A stretch of 64,000 bases of DNA from CAYJBH01 sp964369965 (lineage in GTDB: Bacteria; Bacillota; Clostridia; Oscillospirales; Ruminococcaceae), in contig CAYJGF010000002.1 in assembly GCA_964369965.1 (NCBI GenBank), positions 124,001-188,000 of the forward strand. Direction: 5' to 3'. Positions within the stretch are counted from its first letter, which is position 1; the number at the start of each line of letters is the position of its first letter. This document shows positions 57,416 through 64,000 of this stretch, in pieces. The notes beneath the pieces are model-generated. The model saw only the letters and a program-made list of their open reading frames with translations, was not told the origin of the DNA and made no database searches. The position numbers were made by a program, and so were the translations under genes.

Positions 57416-60238
57416 TTGAAAAACAGCAACATTGTAATCAAAGGCGCACGCGAACACAACCTTAAAAATGTGGATATTACACTACCACGCGATGCACTTA
57501 TCGTCATGACCGGTCTGTCCGGCAGCGGCAAATCATCGCTTGCTTTTGACACTATTTATGCGGACGGTCAACGCCGCTATGTCGAGAGCCTGTCCTCCTA
57601 CGCGCGCCAGTTTTTGGGGCAGATGGAAAAGCCGGAGGTGGACAGCATCGAGGGGCTCTCACCTGCGATATCCATCGATCAAAAGACCACCTCGCGCAAC
57701 CCACGCTCCACCGTCGGCACCGTAACCGAGATATACGACTATCTGCGCCTGCTCTATGCGCGCATCGGCGTGCCACACTGTCCGCTTTGCGGTCGTGTCA
57801 TCGCACAGCAGACGGTGGATCAGATGGTGGACGCCGTTTTAAAGCTGGAGACCGGCACCAAATTTCAGGTGCTCGCCCCCATAGTTCGCGGTCGAAAGGG
57901 CAGCTACCAAAAGGAGTTGGAGGCGGCACAGCGCAGCGGTTATGTCCGCGCGCGTATCGACGGCAGTATCTACGACCTGTCGGAGCATATCGAGCTGGAT
58001 AAAAACTACAAACACTCCATCGAAATTGTGGTGGACAGGCTGGTCATTAACGATGATGTTCGAACACGCCTTGCTGATTCCGTTGAGACGGCGCTCAACC
58101 TAACCGGCTCCAACGTCATTGTCGACGTGATTGACGGGGAGGAGATGACCTTTTCCGGCAGTTATGCCTGCCCTGTGCACGGCATCGGCATGGAGGAGCT
58201 GACCCCACGCATGTTCTCGTTCAACAACCCCTACGGCGCGTGTGAAAAGTGCACCGGTCTTGGCACCTTTTTGAGTGTCGACCCCGAGCTTATCTTCCCG
58301 AACAAAAACCTCTCCATAGCGGAGGGCGCGGTCAAGGCGAGCGGTTGGGGCTTCGGTGAGGGGACTATCGCCGAGATGTACTTTAAGGCACTGTCCCAAA
58401 AATATGAATTTTCGCTCACGACACCGGTCAAAAAACTGCCCAAAAAGATAATTGATATTATTCTCTATGGCACCGGCGGTGAAAAACTGTTGTTAAAACG
58501 CCAGAGTGAGTACGCAAAAGGGGAGTATCTCAGCAGTTTTGAGGGGATAGTCAACAACCTCGAGCGACGTTTTCGTGAGACCGGAAGTGAGTGGATGCGG
58601 GATGAGATATCCTCCATGATGACCGATACCCAGTGCCCCAAATGCAAAGGGGAAAGGCTAAAACCTATCAGCCTAGCGGTGACGGTCGGGGATATAAATA
58701 TCAGCAAGATGACCTCCATGTCGGTGTCGGAGGCGGTCAATTTCATCAACGAACTAAAGCTCGGTGAGCGCGACAACATGATAGGCGAGCGAATACTCAA
58801 GGAAATACTGGAACGGCTGTCCTTTTTGCAAAGTGTCGGTCTGCAATATCTCACCTTATCGCGCTCGGCGGCGACATTGTCGGGCGGTGAGAGCCAGCGT
58901 ATTCGCCTCGCGACCCAGATAGGCTCGTCGTTGATGGGTGTGCTCTATATTTTAGATGAACCGAGCATCGGTCTGCACCAGCGCGACAACGAGAAGCTCA
59001 TAGCGACGCTCAAACGACTTCGCGACCTCGGCAACACGCTCATTGTGGTGGAGCATGACGACGACACCATGCACAGCGCCGACTATATCGTCGACATCGG
59101 CCCCGGTGCCGGCAAGCACGGCGGCGAGATTGTAGCCTGTGGCTCTATCGATGACATCATTGCGGTCAAACGCTCTATAACGGGGCAGTACCTGTCCGGC
59201 AAAAAATATATTCCCGTCCCCAAAAAGCGACAAAAGGGGAGTGGGAAGTCACTCAAAATAAAGGGCGCGACCCAGAATAACCTCAAAAATATCGATGTTG
59301 CGATACCACTCGGTGTGCTGACCTGCGTGACGGGGGTCAGCGGCAGCGGCAAATCATCGCTTATCAACGAAATACTGTATAAACGCCTTGCCGCCGAGCT
59401 GAACGGTGCCCGTATGCACGCCGGCGCACACGGCGACATGACCGGTCTTGAATATCTTGACAAGGTCATCGGCATCGACCAGTCGCCGATAGGCAGAACA
59501 CCGCGCTCCAACCCTGCCACCTATACCGGACTTTTCACCGATATACGTGAGGTGTTCGCCATGACACCGGAGGCAAAGATGCGCGGATACTCCACCGGTA
59601 GATTTTCCTTCAACGTGCGTGGCGGTCGATGTGAGTCCTGTGAGGGGGACGGTATTATCCGTATTGAAATGCACTTTTTGCCGGACATATATGTCCCGTG
59701 TGAGGTCTGCAAAGGCAAACGATACAATCGTGAGACGTTGGAGGTGCATTATAAGGGCAAAACCATCTCCGACGTGCTCGGCATGACGGTGGAGGAGGCC
59801 GGGGAGTTCTTTGAACATATCCCCAAGATAAAGCGCAAGCTAAACACCCTCGCCGACGTCGGTCTCGGATATATCACGCTCGGGCAGTCGGCGACCACCC
59901 TCTCGGGAGGTGAAGCACAGCGCGTCAAACTTGCCCTCGAGCTTGCCAAGCGAGCGACCGGCAACACAATCTATATATTGGATGAGCCGACCACCGGTCT
60001 GCATGTGGCGGACGTTCATAAATTGGTCACCGTCCTGCAAAAACTGGTGGAAAAGGGAAATAGTGTCGTTGTTATTGAACATAACCTTGACATTATTAAG
60101 ACGGCGGATTATATTATAGATATGGGGCCGGAGGGTGGCGGTGACGGCGGTGAGATAGTCGCGCACGGCACACCGGAAAAGGTCGCGAAGAACGAGCGGT
60201 CCTACACCGGCAGGTATCTAAAAAAACATCTGAAATAA
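57416..60238 (+). CDS. uvrA: excinuclease ABC subunit A
   Basis: A 940-residue tandem ABC ATPase. Two P-loops: GLSGSGKSSLAFDTIYADGQ near residue 31 and GVSGSGKSSLINEILYK near 640; two signature motifs, LSGGESQRIRLATQIG and LSGGEAQRVKLALELA. Zinc-module CxxC pairs are visible (CPLCG, CEKCTG, CPKCKG, CESCEGDG, CEVCKG). It scans DNA for lesions and loads UvrB. The start is TTG with AGAGGGG six bases upstream. Confidence 0.97.
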   Translation: MKNSNIVIKGAREHNLKNVDITLPRDALIVMTGLSGSGKSSLAFDTIYADGQRRYVESLSSYARQFLGQMEKPEVDSIEGLSPAISIDQKTTSRNPRSTVGTVTEIYDYLRLLYARIGVPHCPLCGRVIAQQTVDQMVDAVLKLETGTKFQVLAPIVRGRKGSYQKELEAAQRSGYVRARIDGSIYDLSEHIELDKNYKHSIEIVVDRLVINDDVRTRLADSVETALNLTGSNVIVDVIDGEEMTFSGSYACPVHGIGMEELTPRMFSFNNPYGACEKCTGLGTFLSVDPELIFPNKNLSIAEGAVKASGWGFGEGTIAEMYFKALSQKYEFSLTTPVKKLPKKIIDIILYGTGGEKLLLKRQSEYAKGEYLSSFEGIVNNLERRFRETGSEWMRDEISSMMTDTQCPKCKGERLKPISLAVTVGDINISKMTSMSVSEAVNFINELKLGERDNMIGERILKEILERLSFLQSVGLQYLTLSRSAATLSGGESQRIRLATQIGSSLMGVLYILDEPSIGLHQRDNEKLIATLKRLRDLGNTLIVVEHDDDTMHSADYIVDIGPGAGKHGGEIVACGSIDDIIAVKRSITGQYLSGKKYIPVPKKRQKGSGKSLKIKGATQNNLKNIDVAIPLGVLTCVTGVSGSGKSSLINEILYKRLAAELNGARMHAGAHGDMTGLEYLDKVIGIDQSPIGRTPRSNPATYTGLFTDIREVFAMTPEAKMRGYSTGRFSFNVRGGRCESCEGDGIIRIEMHFLPDIYVPCEVCKGKRYNRETLEVHYKGKTISDVLGMTVEEAGEFFEHIPKIKRKLNTLADVGLGYITLGQSATTLSGGEAQRVKLALELAKRATGNTIYILDEPTTGLHVADVHKLVTVLQKLVEKGNSVVVIEHNLDIIKTADYIIDMGPEGGGDGGEIVAHGTPEKVAKNERSYTGRYLKKHLK

Positions 60239-60248
60239 AGGAGTTATT

Positions 60249-61640
60249 ATGCCATATCCAACGAGTGATGAATTTAAGTATATAAAGGAGATGAGCGAGG
60301 ACTTTTTTGGGAAAAATGAGTTCACATATTATATCGACACCTACGGATGTCAGCAGAACGTCAGTGACAGCGAGCACATCGGCGGTCTTTTGGAGCAGAT
60401 GGGCTATACAAAGGTTGGTTATAAAACCAAAGCGGATGTTATTTTGATGAACAGTTGCGCCGTGCGCGACCATGCCGAGATAAAGTTTTTAGGGCATGTC
60501 GGTGAGCTCAAACCGTTAAAAATCGTCAACCCAAAGCGGATAATCATCCTTTTTGGATGTATGTTTTCAAACGGTCGTAACGCCGCCACCATCAAAGAGT
60601 CCTACCCCTTTGTTGATATAGTCGCCGACACCACCTTTACCGAAAATCTGTATGACACGCTCGCTGACTTTTTTGAAAGCCCAAAGCAAAAAATCTTCCC
60701 CGAGAGCGAACTGCCGGAAAAGGAGATAATCGAGGGGATAGCGGTCAGCCACACCAGTCGATTTAACGTCTCGGTGCCTATCATGTACGGCTGTGATAAC
60801 CGTTGCAACTACTGCATAGTGCCATATGTGCGCGGTGAGGAAATTAACCGTGAGCCGGACGATATTATTGAGGAGATAAAAGCTCTTGTCCAAAACGGTG
60901 CACGGCATATAACCCTGCTCGGGCAGAATGTCAACGCCTACGGTCGAAAGCTCGCCGAGGATATCGACTTTGTCGGGCTGTTAAAGCGTATCTGCGCCAT
61001 AGAGGGGGATTATATAGTCAGCTTTTTGTCCTCCCACCCGAAATTTTTTACAAAGGAGCTGATTGACTTTATCGCCGCCGAGCCGAAGATGTGTCGCATG
61101 TTACATATCCCGGCGCAGGCAGGCAGTGACAACGTCCTCGCGGCAATGGGCAGGGGATATACCTTTGATGATTATATGAAGCTTATCACCTACGCAAAAA
61201 ATACCATCAAGGGGGTCGGGTTCACCGGCGACATTATGATAGCCTACCCCGGTGAGACGGAGGTGGATTTTGATGCAACACTGGAGCTGGTGCGCCGTGT
61301 GGGATATTTTCAGCTGTTCACCTTTATCTTTTCAAAACGTCCCGGCACACCGGCGGCAAGCCTTACGGACAATCTGATACAGGCGAAAAAGACCGATCGA
61401 ATGGACCGATTGCTCACCAACCACAAAGCGATTGCCTCCGAGGTGCTCACCGGCTTTAAAGACACCAAATTGAGGGTGCTTGTCGAGCAGGAGGAGAATG
61501 ACATGTATATCGGCAAATATGGCAACTTTTTGTTAATCCGTTTCAGCAGTCCGCACAGGCAGATAAGAATGGGGGAGCTCTGTAACGTATTTATCACCGG
61601 TAGTAGTGCAACGGCACTGACCGGAATATTAGAAGAGTAA
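60249..61640 (+). CDS. miaB: tRNA-2-methylthio-N6-dimethylallyladenosine synthase
   Basis: A 463-residue radical SAM methylthiotransferase. N-terminal UPF0004 domain cysteines in TYGCQQN, MNSCAVRD and LFGCMF; the radical SAM cluster motif is YGCDNRCNYCIVPYVRG near residue 180; a C-terminal TRAM domain binds tRNA. It adds a methylthio group to i6A37 of tRNA. In Clostridia it often precedes ylbF and mutS, as here. Confidence 0.95.
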   Translation: MPYPTSDEFKYIKEMSEDFFGKNEFTYYIDTYGCQQNVSDSEHIGGLLEQMGYTKVGYKTKADVILMNSCAVRDHAEIKFLGHVGELKPLKIVNPKRIIILFGCMFSNGRNAATIKESYPFVDIVADTTFTENLYDTLADFFESPKQKIFPESELPEKEIIEGIAVSHTSRFNVSVPIMYGCDNRCNYCIVPYVRGEEINREPDDIIEEIKALVQNGARHITLLGQNVNAYGRKLAEDIDFVGLLKRICAIEGDYIVSFLSSHPKFFTKELIDFIAAEPKMCRMLHIPAQAGSDNVLAAMGRGYTFDDYMKLITYAKNTIKGVGFTGDIMIAYPGETEVDFDATLELVRRVGYFQLFTFIFSKRPGTPAASLTDNLIQAKKTDRMDRLLTNHKAIASEVLTGFKDTKLRVLVEQEENDMYIGKYGNFLLIRFSSPHRQIRMGELCNVFITGSSATALTGILEE

Positions 61641-61664
61641 AAACAAACAATGAAAGGAATTAAT

Positions 61665-62078
61665 ATGACAACATTAGAGATGTTTATCGAGGCGGCAAAA
61701 GCACTGCAAAAAGACCCTCTTTACACCGAGGTGGAGCGCCTGCAGACCGAGAATGACAACGACACCGAGCTGGTCAAAAAGATTGAGGAGTTCAACATTG
61801 CGAGAGAAGATCTCACCACCATGATGACCAAGGAGGGGGAGCCCAATCCAACACAGGTCGCCGAGCTTAACAACAAGGTGCGAGAGATGTATACCGACAT
61901 CATGGGCACAAAAGGGATGCTCGCATATAGTGAGGCAAAAACCGACCTCGACGCCCTCGTCTCCCACATCCAAGCGGTTTTAGACGCGGCACTGAACGGT
62001 GAGGACCCCACCACCGCCGAGCCGAGACAGCAGAGCTGTGGAGGTGGGAGTTGCTCCAGCTGTGCAGGATGCGGTTGA
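61665..62078 (+). CDS. ylbF: YlbF family regulator with Cys-rich tail
   Basis: A 137-residue helical protein of the DUF964/YlbF-YmcA family (TTLEMFIEAAKALQKDPLYTEVERL, then LNNKVREMYTDIMGTKGMLAYSEAKTDLDALV). The C-terminus is CGGGSCSSCAGCG, a run of four spaced cysteines of the type that in the Bacillus YaaT-YlbF-YmcA complex helps bind iron-sulfur clusters. That complex steers RNase Y and affects competence and sporulation. The start at 61665 has AAAGGA six bases upstream. Confidence 0.87.
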   Translation: MTTLEMFIEAAKALQKDPLYTEVERLQTENDNDTELVKKIEEFNIAREDLTTMMTKEGEPNPTQVAELNNKVREMYTDIMGTKGMLAYSEAKTDLDALVSHIQAVLDAALNGEDPTTAEPRQQSCGGGSCSSCAGCG

Positions 62079-62082
62079 TATT

Positions 62083-62116
62083 TAGTGAATAGTGAAGAGT
62101 GAATAGTGAATAGTTA
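62083..62116 (+). repeat. short tandem repeat before mutS
   Basis: Four imperfect copies of AGTGAATA or AGTGAAG in a row just after ylbF. Repeats of this type are scattered in intergenic regions of many Firmicutes; no function is evident. Confidence 0.6.
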
Positions 62117-62117
62117 T

Positions 62118-62137
62118 GGAAGCGGCTTCGCTTTTTT
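62118..62137 (+). terminator. short hairpin with T-run before mutS
   Basis: AAGCG-gctt-CGCTT followed by a run of T. A short but plausible Rho-independent terminator after ylbF. Confidence 0.55.
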
Positions 62138-62157
62138 GGTTTTATAAAGGAGTAACA

Positions 62158-64000
62158 ATGCCCGGATTATCCCCGATGATGCAACAGTACATGCAGATAA
62201 AGGAGCAACACAAGGACAAGGTGTTGTTCTTTCGTCTCGGTGATTTTTACGAGATGTTTTTTGACGATGCTGTCGAAATATCAAAGGCGTTGGAGCTGAC
62301 CCTCACCGCGAGGGATTGCGGTCTCGCCGAAAAGGCGCCCATGTGCGGTGTGCCCTATCACAGCGCCGAGAGCTATATCGCGCGGCTGTTGGAGATGGGC
62401 TATAAGGTCGCCATCTGTGAGCAGACCACCACCCCGGCGCAGTCCAAAGGGCTGGTGGAGCGTGAGGTGGTGCGCGTCATCACCCGTGGCACCGCGAGTG
62501 AGAGCTCCATGCTCGCCGACGATCGCAACAACTTTTTGTGCAGTATATTTATTGAGGACGAGAATAACGCCGGCATCTGTTTTTCCGACGTGTCCTGCGG
62601 TATTATTTACCTCTGTGAGATTACCTCCGAGCGACTTATTCGGGATTTGAGCGGTGAGCTTGCGAAGTTCTCACCGACCGAGATAATAGCAAACCCCGAT
62701 ATCCTTAAAAATACGGAGCTTACCGAATTTATAAAGCAATACATAGCCTGTAGCGTTGAGTTAATGGACGACAATATCTATGACGACAGCGTCTCAAAGG
62801 AGGTTATAGAAAAACAGTTCCAAGACGAGACGTCACAGCAATTGATTGGCGGTAAAAAGGGCGCACGGGGCTCGGTCGCGGCACTTGTGCACTATCTGAA
62901 ATTGACCCGAAAGACAGGTCTGTCGGGTCTTCGGCATATCGAGGTCTACAATCTTGACTCCTTTATGCGCATTTCGGCACTGACAAGGCGACACCTTGAA
63001 ATAACCGAGACGATGCGTTCCGGTGAGCGAAAGGGCAGTCTTTTACATACCGTTGATGCCTCGAAAACCTCGATGGGTCGGCGACTTTTGCGCCTTTGGT
63101 TTGAGCAACCGCTCGTCTCCTCCACCCTTATAAACAGGCGGCTTGACAGCGTCGAGGAGCTTTTCACCGACACCCTCGGTCGCGAAAAACTGCGTGAGCA
63201 TCTCGCCAAAATTACCGATATGGAGCGAATACTCGGCAGGATTTTGTACAAGAGCACCTCGCCGAGGGAGCTGTATTCCTTTATGCAGACCTTAACGCTA
63301 TTGCCGGACCTGAAGATGGATATCGCGAAATATTCATCACCCGAGCTTATATTAATTTATAAGTGCCTTGACACTTTAAAAGACATTTGCGAGCTTATCA
63401 ACATGACGATGGGTGACAAACCGCCGGTAAATGTCCGCGACGGCGAGCTGGTACGAGTTGGCTATAATGCGGAGGTGGATCGCCTGCGTGACCTCGCCGG
63501 TGGCGCCAAAAAAAGGCTGGAAGAGCTGGAAAACAGATACCGTGAGGAGTATGGGCTAAAAAAAATTAAGATCAGTTACAACCGCGTTTTTGGCTATTAT
63601 ATTGAGGTGCCAAACAGCTTCACCTCCTGCGTGCCGGAGCATTTTATCCGCCGTCAGACCCTCGCCGGTTGCGAGCGGTATGTCACGGAGGAGCTTAAAA
63701 CGCTGGAAAATGACATAATGGGTGCGCAGGAAAAACTGCTCACCCTCGAGAGCGATATCTATGATAAACTGCTCGCAGAGGTGGCAGGGGCGAGCGGTAG
63801 GATAAGCACCACCGCGAACGCTATCGCAAAAATCGACCTGCTCGCGACCTTTGCCGAGGTCTCGGTGCAGTACGATTATCGCCGACCAACGGTGGACGAC
63901 TCATCGGTCATACTGATAAAAGCAGGTCGTCACCCGGTGGTGGAGCGTCAATTGCGCCGCTCGTCGTTCGTCGCGAACGATGTCACCGCCGACAACGTGC
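62158..64000 (+). CDS. mutS: DNA mismatch repair protein MutS (partial, runs off the window)
   Basis: The first 614 codons of MutS, open to the end of the window. The mismatch-binding domain I has the Phe-x-Glu motif in FRLGDFYEMFFDDA near residue 28; connector domain II follows, then the lever and clamp (LLHTVDASKTSMGRRLLRLWFEQPL, KKIKISYNRVFGYYIEVPNS, IRRQTLAGCERYVTEELK). It stops in AGRHPVVERQ, just before the ATPase Walker A. The start has AAAGGAG upstream. A full gene is expected past the edge. Confidence 0.96.
   Translation, partial: MPGLSPMMQQYMQIKEQHKDKVLFFRLGDFYEMFFDDAVEISKALELTLTARDCGLAEKAPMCGVPYHSAESYIARLLEMGYKVAICEQTTTPAQSKGLVEREVVRVITRGTASESSMLADDRNNFLCSIFIEDENNAGICFSDVSCGIIYLCEITSERLIRDLSGELAKFSPTEIIANPDILKNTELTEFIKQYIACSVELMDDNIYDDSVSKEVIEKQFQDETSQQLIGGKKGARGSVAALVHYLKLTRKTGLSGLRHIEVYNLDSFMRISALTRRHLEITETMRSGERKGSLLHTVDASKTSMGRRLLRLWFEQPLVSSTLINRRLDSVEELFTDTLGREKLREHLAKITDMERILGRILYKSTSPRELYSFMQTLTLLPDLKMDIAKYSSPELILIYKCLDTLKDICELINMTMGDKPPVNVRDGELVRVGYNAEVDRLRDLAGGAKKRLEELENRYREEYGLKKIKISYNRVFGYYIEVPNSFTSCVPEHFIRRQTLAGCERYVTEELKTLENDIMGAQEKLLTLESDIYDKLLAEVAGASGRISTTANAIAKIDLLATFAEVSVQYDYRRPTVDDSSVILIKAGRHPVVERQLRRSSFVANDVTADNV

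Noticed and set aside
1..64000. CRISPR arrays, tRNA or rRNA genes, prophage or full insertion sequences
   Set aside because: None was seen on reading both strands; the only regular repeats are the gapped palindrome, the MITE-like pair, the Asp/Asn tract and the short repeat before mutS.

Overview
The window is a gene-dense piece of a spore-forming Firmicute chromosome. I read it as class Clostridia, probably an Oscillospiraceae/Ruminococcaceae-like gut lineage. The basis is spoIIGA-sigE, a complete eight-gene spoIIIA operon, a Spo0A-type regulator, AAAGGA-type ribosome binding sites and the gene order asp23-nusB-xseA-xseB-ispA-dxs-tlyA-nadK-recN. No rRNA, tRNA, prophage, insertion sequence with a transposase or CRISPR array was seen. 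Nearly all genes are housekeeping or sporulation genes. Species is not determined.

Layout. 0-2.3 kb: end of an unknown gene, a zinc-ribbon membrane protein, a family 2 glycosyltransferase and a convergent peroxiredoxin-like gene. 2.3-5.7 kb (minus strand): a possible structured RNA or repeat, a DUF1292 protein, sigE, spoIIGA, a MITE-like element and a Spo0A-like regulator whose receiver domain has lost its acidic pocket. 6.0-15.0 kb (plus): a secreted Asp/Asn-rich surface protein, then alaS-hinT-phosphoribosyltransferase-comEC-holA-rnmV, closed by a strong bidirectional terminator. 15.0-17.0 kb (minus): a membrane-anchored SGNH hydrolase. 17.2-22.1 kb: spoIIIAA-AH. 22.1-31.7 kb: asp23, nusB, xseAB, ispA, dxs, tlyA, nadK, recN, tyrS. 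31.7-31.9 kb: a second copy of the MITE-like element. 31.9-40.6 kb: an S1-domain protein, prfA, tsaC, a coaE-lytic transglycosylase fusion, an M18 aminopeptidase, a small membrane protein, recD2 and comF. 40.6-45.2 kb (minus): an OGG-type glycosylase, an FMN-binding protein, a hydantoinase-type protein, RNase H and a bactofilin. 45.5-49.7 kb: a compact FkbH-ACP-MaoC-SDR-acetyltransferase pathway. 49.8-54.7 kb: an aminotransferase, secD, secF, a TIM-barrel protein and a small conserved protein. 54.7-64.0 kb: radC, uvrB, uvrA, miaB, ylbF and the first two thirds of mutS.

How the genes fit together. spoIIGA and sigE give the processed mother-cell sigma factor, which in known sporulators switches on spoIIIAA-AH, the mother-cell half of the feeding-tube channel. 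The Spo0A-like gene is a candidate upstream switch. recN, recD2, radC, uvrAB, mutS, the OGG-type glycosylase, xseAB, comEC and comF form a dense DNA repair and uptake set. The FkbH cluster looks like a small carrier-protein pathway that makes and transfers a modified short acyl or glyceryl group, perhaps onto a surface glycan.

The most striking unexplained signal is a 17-bp gapped palindrome, TTGACC-N5-GGTCAA. It occurs 11 times exactly and at least 18 more times with one mismatch, almost always inside genes, where chance predicts essentially none. Also notable are the MITE-like family (one copy supplies the stop codon of tyrS and the C-terminus of the gene opposite), twin GTTTGAAAA palindromes around the FkbH cluster, the divergent Spo0A, and the coaE-transglycosylase fusion.
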